This document shows, one piece after another, positions 24,212 to 32,755 of a stretch of 64,000 bases of DNA. Below the pieces are notes generated by a model. The model saw nothing but the letters and a program-made list of their open reading frames with translations. It searched no databases and was not told the origin of the DNA. The stretch spans positions 310,001 through 374,000 of the forward strand of contig NZ_PDJE01000001.1 in the NCBI RefSeq assembly GCF_002563955.1, written 5' to 3'. This stretch comes from Paramicrobacterium agarici (GTDB lineage Bacteria; Actinomycetota; Actinomycetes; Actinomycetales; Microbacteriaceae). Within the stretch, counting starts at the first letter, position 1. Each line of letters begins with the position of its first letter. A program made the translations under genes and the position numbers.

Positions 24212-25651
24212 ATGGCACGCAGCAGGCGCGCCTCATCGTCACCGCTCGCCCGCACCGCGCTCGGGCGCCTGCGCGAGGCAGTCAATGACTTCACGACGCG
24301 TTCGCCCTCACGATTTGCGATTCTGGTTTTCGGCTCGCTCATCGCGGTGTTCACATTTCTCTTCATGCTTCCCGCCGCGTCGGCGGACCGCAGCTGGACG
24401 CCGCTTGCTGATGCGTTCTTCACCGCGATGTCGACCATCTGCGTGACGGGCCTCGCGACCGTCGACATGGCAACGCACTGGTCGTTCTTCGGTGACGTGC
24501 TCGTTGTGCTCGGCGTGCAGATCGGCGCAGTAGGCGTGCTGACGCTTGCGTCGATTCTGGGAATGGTGATCTCACGACGACTCGGCTTGAGAGCGAAGCT
24601 CGTCGCCGCATCTGACAGCAATCCGCTGCGCGTGCACCACGGACCCGTCGCCGAAGGGCAGGCGGTACGCCTCGGCGACATCGGCAATCTGCTGCTGACC
24701 GTGGTCGTCAGCCTCCTAGTCATCGAAGCCGGGCTCGCCGTCCTGCTCTTCGCACGCATGATCATGGACGGCATCGCCTGGGGCGAGGCCGCGCTGCACG
24801 GCGTCTACTACTCGGCTATGGCGTTCACCAATACGGGTTTCACGCCGAACGAACTCGGCCTTGAGCGCTTTGCCAACGACACGTGGTTTCTCGGCATCCT
24901 GATCATCGGCGTCTTTCTCGGTTCAATCGGCTTTCCCGTGATCTTCGCGCTCAAACGTCACCTGATCCGGCCGCGGCAGTGGTCGCTGCACGTCAAGCTC
25001 ACTCTCGTCACGACGTTGATTCTGCTCGTGCTCGGCGCCGTGGCCATCGTCGTTCTCGAGTTCAACAATCCAAGAACGTTCGGCCGAATGGATGCGGGCA
25101 ACACGGTGTTCCAGTCGCTGTTCCTCTCGATGATGTCGCGATCGGGCGGCTTCGCCACCATCGACATCTCTGAGCTGAACAGCTCAAGCCTCCTTGTGCT
25201 CGACATGCTCATGTTCGTCGGCGGCGGCTCCGCTTCGACGGCGGGCGGCATCAAGGTCACGACGCTTGCCGTGCTTGTTCTTGCAGCATTCGCCGAGGCG
25301 CGCGGTCGTCAGGAGATCACCGCGTTCGGCCGCCGCATTCCCGGCGACGTGATTCGCGTCGCGATCTCGGTGTTCTTCTGGGGAGCGACGATCGTCGCTC
25401 TCTCGTCGATCATCATCATGCAGATCACGAAGGAGCCTCTCGACCGGGTTCTGTTCGACGTCATCTCGGGATTCGGAACCGTCGGCATGTCGACGGGTCT
25501 GACAGAAGAGCTGCCGGATGCCGGAAAATACGTGCTCGCGCTCACGATGTTTATGGGGCGCGTTGGTACAGTGACCTTGGCCGCAGCAGTCGCCTCCACG
25601 AGCAACGGGCGCCTGTATCGCCACCCAGAAGAGAGGCCCATCGTTGGTTGA
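24212..25651 (+). CDS. trkH: Trk-type potassium channel/transporter subunit
   Basis: The ion-conducting subunit of Trk/Ktr potassium uptake, 479 residues. The four pore-loop filter regions are visible: STICVTGLATVD, TNTGFTPNE, SRSGGFATIDIS and GFGTVGMSTGL. The N-terminus is basic and cytoplasmic. Translation of the next gene starts 8 bases before this stop, so the pore and gating subunits are coupled. Confidence 0.94.
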   Translation: MARSRRASSSPLARTALGRLREAVNDFTTRSPSRFAILVFGSLIAVFTFLFMLPAASADRSWTPLADAFFTAMSTICVTGLATVDMATHWSFFGDVLVVLGVQIGAVGVLTLASILGMVISRRLGLRAKLVAASDSNPLRVHHGPVAEGQAVRLGDIGNLLLTVVVSLLVIEAGLAVLLFARMIMDGIAWGEAALHGVYYSAMAFTNTGFTPNELGLERFANDTWFLGILIIGVFLGSIGFPVIFALKRHLIRPRQWSLHVKLTLVTTLILLVLGAVAIVVLEFNNPRTFGRMDAGNTVFQSLFLSMMSRSGGFATIDISELNSSSLLVLDMLMFVGGGSASTAGGIKVTTLAVLVLAAFAEARGRQEITAFGRRIPGDVIRVAISVFFWGATIVALSSIIIMQITKEPLDRVLFDVISGFGTVGMSTGLTEELPDAGKYVLALTMFMGRVGTVTLAAAVASTSNGRLYRHPEERPIVG

Positions 25652-26312
25652 CCGCATCAAACACGACGCGCCCGTGCTGATCATCGGTCTCGGACGCTTC
25701 GGCGCCGCGTGCGCGGGCGAGCTCGACAGGCTGGACCGCGAGGTTCTCGCGATCGACGGCGACGAGGGCCTCGTGCAGAAGTGGGCGGACCGCATCACGC
25801 ACACCGTGCAGGCCGACGCCCGCAACATCGAGGCGCTTAAGCAGATCGGCGCAGGCGACTTCTCGGTGGCCGTTGTCGCTGTCGGGTCCTCGATCGAGGC
25901 ATCCGTGCTGATCACCGCGAACCTCGTCGACCTCAAGATTCCTCAGATCTGGGCCAAGGCCGTGTCTCAATCGCACGGCAAGATCCTCGCTCGCGTTGGC
26001 GCGAACCACGTCATCTACCCCGAAGCCGAGGCAGGCGAGCGCGTCGCGCACCTTGTGAACGGACGGATGCTGGATTTCATCCAGTTCGACGATGACTTCG
26101 CCCTCGTCAAGATGTATCCGCCCAAGCCGATTCGCGGAAAGAACCTCACCGATTCTGGCGTACGCACCAAGCACAACGTCACCGTTGTCGGCGTCAAGTC
26201 CCCGGGCAAGCCGTTCACCTACGCCACGGCAGACACCGTGGTGTCCGATCACGACCTGATCATCGTCTCGGGATCGTCGGGCGATATCGAGCGCTTCGCT
26301 GCGCTCAGCTGA
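25644..26312 (+). CDS. trkA: Trk system nucleotide-binding regulatory subunit (TrkA/KtrA)
   Basis: A 222-residue cytosolic subunit that gates TrkH in response to nucleotides. The RCK_N Rossmann motif is VLIIGLGRFGAACAGELDR, with the acidic ribose ligand in LAIDGDEG. The TrkA-C domain follows (VKMYPPKPIRGKNL to the end). The start is TTG 25644 with GAGAGG upstream, overlapping trkH by 8 bases. The stop lies inside an 18-bp palindrome. Confidence 0.94.
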   Translation: MVDRIKHDAPVLIIGLGRFGAACAGELDRLDREVLAIDGDEGLVQKWADRITHTVQADARNIEALKQIGAGDFSVAVVAVGSSIEASVLITANLVDLKIPQIWAKAVSQSHGKILARVGANHVIYPEAEAGERVAHLVNGRMLDFIQFDDDFALVKMYPPKPIRGKNLTDSGVRTKHNVTVVGVKSPGKPFTYATADTVVSDHDLIIVSGSSGDIERFAALS

Positions 26313-26317
26313 GCGCA
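26300..26317. terminator. Palindrome over the trkA stop codon
   Basis: TGCGCTC-AGCT-GAGCGCA is a perfect 18-bp palindrome that can fold as a 7-bp stem with a 4-base loop. It contains the trkA TGA stop and lies just before the end of the convergent gene at 26336. Confidence 0.5.
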
Positions 26318-26335
26318 GGCACTCGCCGAACGCGG

Positions 26336-26791
26336 TCACGCGCGCAGCATCGCCAGCAGCCGCTCGGGGTCGCGCAGCAGCATCCGGGATTCTGGATCGT
26401 CGATGAGCCGGCGCAGAAGCGCCTGCGTCGCACGAACCGGCTTCACCCAGTAGCGACCGACGTGGTGCCTCGTGACATCGACGTGTACGGCATCTCCCTC
26501 GTGCGGCACCACGTCGAACGACGCGTCGTACTCCTGGTCGACGATCTCCCAATCGTGCAGCATCGCGCCGGCGACAGCGAGAAGCGCCGTCGTCACCGCC
26601 CCGGGCCAGCGGAAGCGCGTCGTGCGCACATCGAACGTCGCCGATGCAATCGTGTTCCAGCCCAGTTGGATCGGCTCCTCACCGTGACGCAGAATGACGA
26701 TTCCCGCCTCGGTCAGGCGCACGTGGTGCCCGCCGAGGTCGCCGATGGCCAGGTGTCCGTCACGCGATTCGAGCGGACCGTATCGCGTCAC
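26336..26791 (-). CDS. Conserved hypothetical protein downstream of proC
   Basis: A 151-residue protein of unknown function. The N-terminal half is beta-rich (GHHVRLTEAGIVILRH, IQLGWNTIASATFDV), reminiscent of PH-like membrane-associated domains. A short hydrophobic stretch (GAVTTALLAVAGAML) follows near 64-78. The C-terminus is helical and basic. It overlaps proC by 4 bases, so the two are coupled. Nothing shows an enzymatic motif. Confidence 0.65.
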   Translation of the reverse strand: MTRYGPLESRDGHLAIGDLGGHHVRLTEAGIVILRHGEEPIQLGWNTIASATFDVRTTRFRWPGAVTTALLAVAGAMLHDWEIVDQEYDASFDVVPHEGDAVHVDVTRHHVGRYWVKPVRATQALLRRLIDDPESRMLLRDPERLLAMLRA

Positions 26792-27630
26792 GAGCCGGCT
26801 GCGAGCTCGCGCGCACGTGCGAGCGCAGCATCCGTCGCTTTCGTGAACGTCTCAGCGAACCCCGCCTGCTGCAGCACGGTGACGGCCTGCTCCGTGGTTC
26901 CCTTAGGACTCGTCACCTGAATGCGCAGCTGCTCCGGAGTCTTGTCGGACTGCATGAGCAGCTCGGTTGCTCCCGCAAACGTGCCGTTCACGAGCGTCGC
27001 TGCCTGCTCGGGCGTGAACCCCTTGTCGATCGCTGCCTTCGTGAACTCCTCGATCAGGTAGAAGACGTAGGCCGGGCCCGACCCGGAGATCGTCGAGAGC
27101 GCGTCGATCTGGTTCTCGGGAACCTCGACGACCTCGCCAACGGTCTCGAACACGGCACGTGCAAGCGCGAGGTCCTCATCGCTCGAGCGCGTGCCCGGCG
27201 CGATGCCCGTGACGCCCTTGCCGACGTGCGACGGCGTGTTGGGCATGGCGCGAATGACCGAGACGTTCTCGGGCAGCAGACTCTCGAAGGTCTCGACGGT
27301 GACGCCCGCCGCCACGCTCACGACGATGGCCCCGGGCTCCAGGTCGTCGGCGATGTCACGCAGCAGGTCGGGGACCATGTGCGGCTTCACGCCGATCAGC
27401 ACGACCTTGGCGCCGGCAAGTGCTCGTGCCGTGGCATCCGGTGTCTGCTCAAGTGCATACGACGTGACGCCCTCAAGAGCGTCGAGCGGTTCGGCCTTGG
27501 CCGCGGTGCGGTTGGTGACGCGGATTCCGCCGTCGACGTTCACGTGCGGCTGCACGAGCCCCGAGAGGATCGCACCGCCCATCGACCCGGCACCGAGAAT
27601 GGCAATGGCAGGAAGTGTCGTCTCACTCAT
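26788..27630 (-). CDS. proC: Pyrroline-5-carboxylate reductase
   Basis: The last step of proline synthesis: NAD(P)H-dependent reduction of pyrroline-5-carboxylate. The 280-residue protein begins with the Rossmann motif IAILGAGSMGGAILSGL. VIRAMPNTPSHVGKGVTGI and the C-terminal signature ISGSGPAYVFYLIE are diagnostic. The start is ATG 27630. It is divergent from the DUF5107 gene. In mycobacteria it sits directly beside the Rv0500A/bS22 pair. Confidence 0.96.
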   Translation of the reverse strand: MSETTLPAIAILGAGSMGGAILSGLVQPHVNVDGGIRVTNRTAAKAEPLDALEGVTSYALEQTPDATARALAGAKVVLIGVKPHMVPDLLRDIADDLEPGAIVVSVAAGVTVETFESLLPENVSVIRAMPNTPSHVGKGVTGIAPGTRSSDEDLALARAVFETVGEVVEVPENQIDALSTISGSGPAYVFYLIEEFTKAAIDKGFTPEQAATLVNGTFAGATELLMQSDKTPEQLRIQVTSPKGTTEQAVTVLQQAGFAETFTKATDAALARARELAAGS

Positions 27631-27700
27631 GCGTCCATCCTACGAGCGCAGCGTACGGCTACCATCGGGGTATTACCGACGCATCAGAGAGGATGCCGCC

Positions 27701-29617
27701 ATGACCGCGATCCGTGTCGAGACGATCACCCTCCCCGCCGCCGATCTCGGCGCCGCGAACCCGTTGGCCGTTGTCGCCGACGCATCGCAGCCGCCCTACG
27801 CCGTTTCCGGCGCGCTTCCCGAAGAGATTGCCGCGGGCATGGGCTTCGGCGGCGTGCGCAACCTCTTTCCCTATACGATGCAGGACGACTACGACCGAGA
27901 GCTGCGGCCCACCGAGTTCATGGCGATCGTGCTCGAGAACACTCACTTGCGGGCCATGGTGCTGCCCGAACTGGGCGGGCGCGTATGGTCGCTGCGCGAT
28001 CTCGACAGAGATGTCGATCTGCTGCACGCGAACGATGCCGTTCAGTACGCCAATCTCGCTCTGCGCGACGCGTGGTTTGCGGGCGGAATCGAGTGGAACC
28101 TCGGCACGCGAGGGCATGCGCCGTCGACGGCGAGCCCGCTTCACGCGGCGATCGTCGACATCGACGGCGGACAGCTGCTGCGCATGTGGGAGTTCGATCG
28201 CCTGCGCGAGACCGTGTTTCAGGTCGATCTCTCGCTTCCCGCCGACTCAAGCGCGTTGTTCGCCTACGTGCGCATCCGCAACACGTCCGGGCGCGACGTC
28301 CCCATGTACTGGTGGACGAACGCCGCGATCCCCCAGACACCGAGCACGCGCATCATCACGCCCTCGCGTTCGGCGATCGCGACGGGATACGACGGCGCGA
28401 TCGCGTCGGTCGAGATCACCCCAGACATGCTCGTTCCAGCGCGAGCGCCATACGCCGCGGACTACTTCTTCGACCCCGTCGACGACGAGCGCCCGTGGGT
28501 GGCAGCATGCGATGAGAACGGCGACGGCCTCGCGCTGCTCTCGACCAGACGCCTTCGCGGTCGCAAGCTGTTCTGCTGGGGCGAAGGCGCTGGCGGGCAT
28601 CGCTGGCAGCGCTGGCTCACGCCAGGCGGAAACCATTACGCCGAGATCCAATCTGGCCTTGCGCGCACGCAGTTCGAGCATCTCCTGCTACCCGCAGGCG
28701 AGAGCTGGGACTGGGTCGAAGCGTACGGCAACATCGCGCTCGGCGGTGGGTCTCGTCTCGCCGAGGGTGAGATTCCGGATGCTGCCGCCGCAGCGCGCCG
28801 CGTCGAGACGCTGTGGCCTGCCGCCAGCATGGAGGCGCAGCTCGCGCAGTCCCGGGAGGCCGCGGATGTCCCGCCCGGCGACCTCGTCGTGCGCGGAAGC
28901 GGCTGGGGGCACCTCGAGCAGCGAAGACGCGAGCATGCCGGTGACGGCGCCCTCGCGGCATCCGGCACCCCCTTCGACGTCGTGACCGACGACGTGCAGC
29001 CCTGGCTCGAGCTTCTCGACACGGGCACGCTCTCGCTCATCGACCGACGTGAGATCCCGGGCAGCTATGTGCGCGGCGAAGCATGGGAGATGCTGCTCAC
29101 GCAGGCTCCCCGCACGTGGCTCACGGCCGCGCACCTGGCAACCATGGCGCACGCCCGCGGCGATATCGAGAGAGCGGGCGCGTACTACGCGGCATCCTTC
29201 GCCCTCGCCCCCAACATGATGGTGCTGCGCGGCCGAGCTCGTCTGCGCGCCGAGACCGACCGTGTCACGCTCGCCGCCGATGACTACCTCGCGGCAGCAG
29301 GGCACGCTCTGCCCGCGGCGCAGCCTGCCCTCGTCATCGAGGCCGCCACGGTGCTTCTTGCCGGTGGCGACCCCGCGGGAGCCCTGCGCATCATTGAGGC
29401 GGCGGATGCTGAGATCGCGAAGATCGGTCGTGTGCGGTTTCTGCGAGCGACGGCGCTGCACCGGCTTGGGCGCAACGCCGAGGCGGGGCGGATGCTGCGC
29501 GAGGGCATCGAGATCGCGAATCTTCGCGAGGGCGACGATACGGTGTCGGATCTGTGGTCGCGAGTAATTCCCGACGAACCACTCCCGGCCGACTACGACT
29601 TCCGCATGAAGGTCTGA
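27701..29617 (+). CDS. DUF5107 domain protein with TPR-like C-terminus
   Basis: A 638-residue cytosolic protein. Residues about 1-390 match the DUF5107 pattern, with a galactose-mutarotase-like supersandwich: MVLPELGGRVWSLRD, WFAGGIEWNLGTRGHAPST, MYWWTNAAIPQTP, FCWGEGAGGHRWQRWLT. The C-terminal third is helical repeats (AHLATMAHARGDIERAGAYY, RVRFLRATALHRLGRNAEAG). Family members lie in sugar-use loci and are suspected to be glycoside-active enzymes, but the reaction is unknown to me. The start is ATG 27701 behind GAGAGGA. No sugar transporter lies nearby. Confidence 0.8.
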   Translation: MTAIRVETITLPAADLGAANPLAVVADASQPPYAVSGALPEEIAAGMGFGGVRNLFPYTMQDDYDRELRPTEFMAIVLENTHLRAMVLPELGGRVWSLRDLDRDVDLLHANDAVQYANLALRDAWFAGGIEWNLGTRGHAPSTASPLHAAIVDIDGGQLLRMWEFDRLRETVFQVDLSLPADSSALFAYVRIRNTSGRDVPMYWWTNAAIPQTPSTRIITPSRSAIATGYDGAIASVEITPDMLVPARAPYAADYFFDPVDDERPWVAACDENGDGLALLSTRRLRGRKLFCWGEGAGGHRWQRWLTPGGNHYAEIQSGLARTQFEHLLLPAGESWDWVEAYGNIALGGGSRLAEGEIPDAAAAARRVETLWPAASMEAQLAQSREAADVPPGDLVVRGSGWGHLEQRRREHAGDGALAASGTPFDVVTDDVQPWLELLDTGTLSLIDRREIPGSYVRGEAWEMLLTQAPRTWLTAAHLATMAHARGDIERAGAYYAASFALAPNMMVLRGRARLRAETDRVTLAADDYLAAAGHALPAAQPALVIEAATVLLAGGDPAGALRIIEAADAEIAKIGRVRFLRATALHRLGRNAEAGRMLREGIEIANLREGDDTVSDLWSRVIPDEPLPADYDFRMKV

Positions 29618-29657
29618 GCCCCGGTCTGGTCACTCGCCCTGCGCACCAGCTATCGCC

Positions 29658-30029
29658 TCACACCCACTCGACGTCGTATTCGCGAATCCGTTCGTCGACC
29701 GTAACAAGCGCCAGTCCCTCTGCACTCGCCTGCGCGATGAGCATGCGATCGAATGGGTCGTGATGGTGCCACGGCATGTCACGGAGCTTCTCCGCTTCCG
29801 CAGCGCTGAATGAGAGAATCTCGAACCCGCTCGATGTCACAGCGGGCTGCAGCGGTCCTGGGACATCCAGCTTGCCAAGGGACGCCTTGATCGATATTTC
29901 AGCGATCGACACGCTGGAGACAAAGACGGCGTTCGTTCCGTCCGCAATCAGCTCTCGGTGCCCTTTGCTCAACCGTGCATCGTTGGCGAGCCACCAGAGC
30001 ATGATGTGCGTGTCGAGCAGAAGCCGCAT
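29658..30029 (-). CDS. vapC: VapC-type PIN-domain toxin
   Basis: A 123-residue ribonuclease of the PIN fold. The acidic residues expected to bind metal are visible: Asp6 (LLLDTH), Glu44 (SIAEIS), Asp91/Asp94 (HHDPFDRMLIAQA) and Asp112 (VTVDERI). It belongs to the type whose antitoxin is Phd/YefM-like. It starts 3 bp after the antitoxin stop. All catalytic residues are intact, so it is probably functional. Confidence 0.92.
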   Translation of the reverse strand: MRLLLDTHIMLWWLANDARLSKGHRELIADGTNAVFVSSVSIAEISIKASLGKLDVPGPLQPAVTSSGFEILSFSAAEAEKLRDMPWHHHDPFDRMLIAQASAEGLALVTVDERIREYDVEWV

Positions 30030-30032
30030 GGG

Positions 30033-30269
30033 CTATGCGCCGTACCAATCACGCTCGTCCTGGGCCGTGAACTCGTCGAAGTCATCCGCGATGCGCACGC
30101 GGCCTTCCCAGACGCCTGCTACGCGATCACGCGGCGGCTCCCACTTCACGAGGCGAACAACCGGCTTTCCCGCTCGCGCAATGACCACGTCATCGCCGCG
30201 CAACGCGCTTTCGATGAGTCGTGAAAGCTGCGTCTTCGCCTCGTAGACGTTCACGGGCTTCGTAGACAT
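30033..30269 (-). CDS. vapB: VapB/Phd-type antitoxin
   Basis: A 78-residue antitoxin: NVYEAKTQLSRLIESALRGDDVVIARAGKPVVRLVKW is the Phd/YefM DNA-binding fold, and the C-terminal FDEFTAQDERDWYG is the part expected to block the toxin. ATG 30269 lies 6 bases after a TATTAT -10-like element, so the transcript may be leaderless. A tandem repeat overlapping the -35 is a likely autoregulatory site. Confidence 0.9.
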   Translation of the reverse strand: MSTKPVNVYEAKTQLSRLIESALRGDDVVIARAGKPVVRLVKWEPPRDRVAGVWEGRVRIADDFDEFTAQDERDWYGA

Positions 30270-30275
30270 ACGATC

Positions 30276-30304
30276 ATAATACTCCTCATGGTCTAGTTGG
30301 TCTA
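30276..30304 (-). promoter_or_regulatory. Candidate leaderless vapBC promoter
   Basis: On the minus strand, TAGACC (30299-30304), a 17-base spacer and TATTAT (30276-30281) precede ATG 30269 with 6 bases between. Transcription would start at or next to the A of the start codon. A GGAG in the spacer is too far from the ATG to serve as a ribosome site. Confidence 0.55.
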
Positions 30305-30307
30305 GTT
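30290..30307. repeat. Tandem 9-bp repeat over the vapBC -35 region
   Basis: Two perfect head-to-tail copies of GGTCTAGTT sit exactly over the proposed vapBC -35. Adjacent half-sites fit cooperative binding by an antitoxin-toxin complex. Confidence 0.65.
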
Positions 30308-30427
30308 CGATTCAGACCGGAGCTATCACAGCAGAGCTCACGCCCGGTTCGGTCGACGTGCGCCTGCGCCGCGACAATGCCGCATTGGAAGCTGCCCTGC
30401 GCTATATTTAGCCGCTGCTTCAGACAG

Positions 30428-30796
30428 TTATCGTCGCAGCGCGTAAGCGGAGCACTCGGGACAGCGCGTGATGAGACTGTGGCGGCACTGCCTCACATGA
30501 CGCAAGAACAGCTCCGCAGCATCCAGTTCCTCGCGCTGCCGGCGAATTGCCGCCAAGCGCCGATCGATGACGGCATCCCTTCCCTGTTCGCCTCGATGAA
30601 GCACGTGCCGAATCTCACGCAGACTCACTCCGACACCACGACACGCCTGCACGATCTGCAGGCGGCGCACGTGCTCCTCCGAGTACTCCCGATGCCCCGC
30701 CGCCGTGCGCTCTGGCACGACGAGCTTCATGTCCTCCCAGTGGCGGAGCACGTGCGTCTCAACCCCCAGCCGAGCCGCGGCTTCTGCGATCTTCAT
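30428..30796 (-). CDS. MerR-family transcriptional regulator
   Basis: A 122-residue regulator: MKIAEAAARLGVETHVLRHW and the wing AGHREYSEEHVRRLQIVQACR, then a coiled-coil helix. The C-terminus has cysteines in RQCRHSLITRCPECSAY (C-x7-C-x2-C), which could sense metal or thiol stress. I chose ATG 30796 because the HTH begins there; an upstream in-frame extension would run into the divergent hydrolase gene. The shared 55-bp region carries a textbook MerR promoter facing the hydrolase. Confidence 0.88.
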   Translation of the reverse strand: MKIAEAAARLGVETHVLRHWEDMKLVVPERTAAGHREYSEEHVRRLQIVQACRGVGVSLREIRHVLHRGEQGRDAVIDRRLAAIRRQREELDAAELFLRHVRQCRHSLITRCPECSAYALRR

Positions 30797-30813
30797 GTGC
30801 TCATGATCGCACC

Positions 30814-30844
30814 TTGACTTCAGGTCGACCTGAACTTCTACCGT
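30814..30844 (+). promoter_or_regulatory. MerR-type promoter (19-bp spacer) with palindromic operator
   Basis: TTGACT at 30814-30819, a 19-base spacer and TACCGT at 30839-30844. The spacer contains the perfect palindrome TTCAGGTCGACCTGAA (30819-30834). An overlong spacer with a dyad between -35 and -10 is the defining feature of MerR-activated promoters. The start point would fall on the ATG at 30852. Confidence 0.82.
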
Positions 30845-30851
30845 TGTGGCC

Positions 30852-31724
30852 ATGAACACGTTCACGCCGATTCCGCTGCCGTCGCTCGTTGACATGGAGG
30901 GTTCGCGCATCGCGACGACGGTTCTGCAGCCGACAGAACGCGAGCCACGCGGAGACGTTGTGCTGTGTCATGGCACACCATGGTCTTCCACCGTGTGGGC
31001 CCCGATCGCGCAGGCCCTGAGTGCCGACTACCGCGTGTTCCTGTGGGACATGCCCGGGTACGGCAAGTCGATCGCCCAGGATGCTCCAAGCGCCGATCTC
31101 GTGAGCCAGCGCAAACGCTTCGCGTCCCTCATCGATCATTGGCAGCTTGATCGGCCGCACGTGATCGCGCACGACATCGGTGGAGCGGTCGCCCTCGGCG
31201 CTCACGTTCTCGAGGGCGTCGACTACGCGTCCCTCTACCTGATGGATACCGTCACTCTGGATCCGTGGGGATCTGCATTCTTTCGGCTTGTCGCCGACAA
31301 CCGGAACGTGTTCTCTGCGCTGCCGCCGACGCTGCACGCGGCCCTCGTCCGCGCGTACATCGCTGGCGCGGGCGGTCCCCGTCTCGATCCCGGGTGGATC
31401 GACGCCCTCAGCCGGCCATGGAAGAGCGCCGTCGGACAAACGGCGTTCTACCAGCAGATCGCGCAGCTTTCACCCGACCACACCACGCCGATCGTCGAGC
31501 GACTTGCCACCGTTCGGTGCCGCACCCGAATCGCGTGGGGTGCGTCGGATCCGTGGATCGACGTCGAGCAGGCGACTCGCCTGGCGTCGCTGCTTCCGGG
31601 CACCCCTGATGTTGTGGTGTTCCCCGAGGTCGGCCACCTGCTTCCCCTCGAAGCCGCAGACGACCTCGCGGCCGACGTCGGTGACTGGCTCTGCGGTTCA
31701 GGAGCACGGGTTCCGGCATCATAG
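30852..31724 (+). CDS. Alpha/beta hydrolase with Asp nucleophile (epoxide hydrolase/dehalogenase-like)
   Basis: A 290-residue alpha/beta hydrolase. The oxyanion motif is LCHGTPWSS. The nucleophile elbow IAHDIGGAVALG gives Asp108 rather than serine, as in epoxide hydrolases and haloalkane or fluoroacetate dehalogenases. The triad is completed by Asp233 (GASDPW) and His262 (EVGHLLPLE). It lacks the Trp after the nucleophile seen in haloalkane dehalogenases, so an epoxide or other reactive small molecule is the better guess. It is probably leaderless, with ATG at the predicted +1, and induced by the MerR protein. Confidence 0.85.
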   Translation: MNTFTPIPLPSLVDMEGSRIATTVLQPTEREPRGDVVLCHGTPWSSTVWAPIAQALSADYRVFLWDMPGYGKSIAQDAPSADLVSQRKRFASLIDHWQLDRPHVIAHDIGGAVALGAHVLEGVDYASLYLMDTVTLDPWGSAFFRLVADNRNVFSALPPTLHAALVRAYIAGAGGPRLDPGWIDALSRPWKSAVGQTAFYQQIAQLSPDHTTPIVERLATVRCRTRIAWGASDPWIDVEQATRLASLLPGTPDVVVFPEVGHLLPLEAADDLAADVGDWLCGSGARVPAS

Positions 31725-31775
31725 TCTGGAAGCGGTTCGCTGACCGCCGCACTCTCGCCTGACCTGAAAGAACAC

Positions 31776-32711
31776 ATGACCCACATCACTCGACTCTGCA
31801 TTGACGGCGGCCAGTCAGGAATCCGCCTGCGCGGCACCGCCGATGACGGGAGCGTGCTGACAGCATCCGCTCCCGGTGTACTGACTGACCGGCCCGTTCT
31901 CGACCAGATGGCCGACGAGGTTCTGGCATTCGCGAGCGCCAACGATGTCACGTGCGACGAAGTCGCGGTCGGCGTTTCCGGGCTCACGCCCGCGGCAACG
32001 ATGCCGGAACGCCTTCTCGACGCCGTGAGGCCCATCGGCGTCAGCAGGGTCGCGGTCGCGCACGACTCTATCAGCGGCTACCTCGCGGCGAACGACACCG
32101 AGACGGGTGTCATGCTCGCGGTGGGCACGGGCGTCGTCGTTCTCGCCGTCGCCGCCGGCGGTGTTGCCAAGGTCGACGGCTGGGGAAATCTGATCGGCGA
32201 CGCCGGCAGCGGCTACTGGGTGGGGCGCGAGGGACTCATCGCCGTCATGCGCGCCTTCGACGGGCGTGGCGACGAGACGGAGCTGACGGCGCTGGCAGAG
32301 GACGCGTTCGGCCCTCTCGACGAGATCTACATGGTGCTGCAGTCCGATCCGAGGCGCGTCTCGCGCATCGCGGCGTTCTGCCGCACGACCGTCGACGCGG
32401 CGCGTGCGGGAGACTCCGTCGCGACGGAGATCGTTCGTCGTGCGGCCGCAGAGCTGGCACACTCGGCGCGATCGGCGCTCGTGCGCGCCGGCTGGGCGGA
32501 AGGCTCCCCCACCCGAGTGAGCGCCGTCGGGTCTCTGCCGACCAAATCGACGTTCTTCCGGGAGCACCTCGAGGACGCTCTCCACGACAAGGGCCTCGGC
32601 GGCGCCGTGCAGCAGCCGCTGCACACGGAGCCCATCGACGGCGTCGCCGCCCTGCTCGACGTCGCGCCGCAGCATCCGCTGAGAACTCACATCGCAATGG
32701 CATCGATCTGA
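31776..32711 (+). CDS. BadF/BadG-type ATPase, N-acetylglucosamine kinase-like
   Basis: A 311-residue member of the ASKHA fold. The phosphate loop CIDGGQSGIRLRG opens the protein, ASGTG-like segments VSGLTPAAT and MLAVGTGVVVLAV follow, and GDAGSGYWVGREGL is the substrate loop typical of GlcNAc/glucosamine kinases of this group. It probably phosphorylates an amino sugar in the cytosol. No amino-sugar deaminase or transporter lies next to it. Confidence 0.82.
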   Translation: MTHITRLCIDGGQSGIRLRGTADDGSVLTASAPGVLTDRPVLDQMADEVLAFASANDVTCDEVAVGVSGLTPAATMPERLLDAVRPIGVSRVAVAHDSISGYLAANDTETGVMLAVGTGVVVLAVAAGGVAKVDGWGNLIGDAGSGYWVGREGLIAVMRAFDGRGDETELTALAEDAFGPLDEIYMVLQSDPRRVSRIAAFCRTTVDAARAGDSVATEIVRRAAAELAHSARSALVRAGWAEGSPTRVSAVGSLPTKSTFFREHLEDALHDKGLGGAVQQPLHTEPIDGVAALLDVAPQHPLRTHIAMASI

Positions 32712-32755
32712 CACGCCTCCGCCGGTAAGATCGTGCCACCGAAACGAGGAGCATC

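Noticed and set aside
27191..27700. Upstream extension of the DUF5107 reading frame
   Set aside because: It runs antisense through proC, and a good ribosome site precedes ATG 27701.
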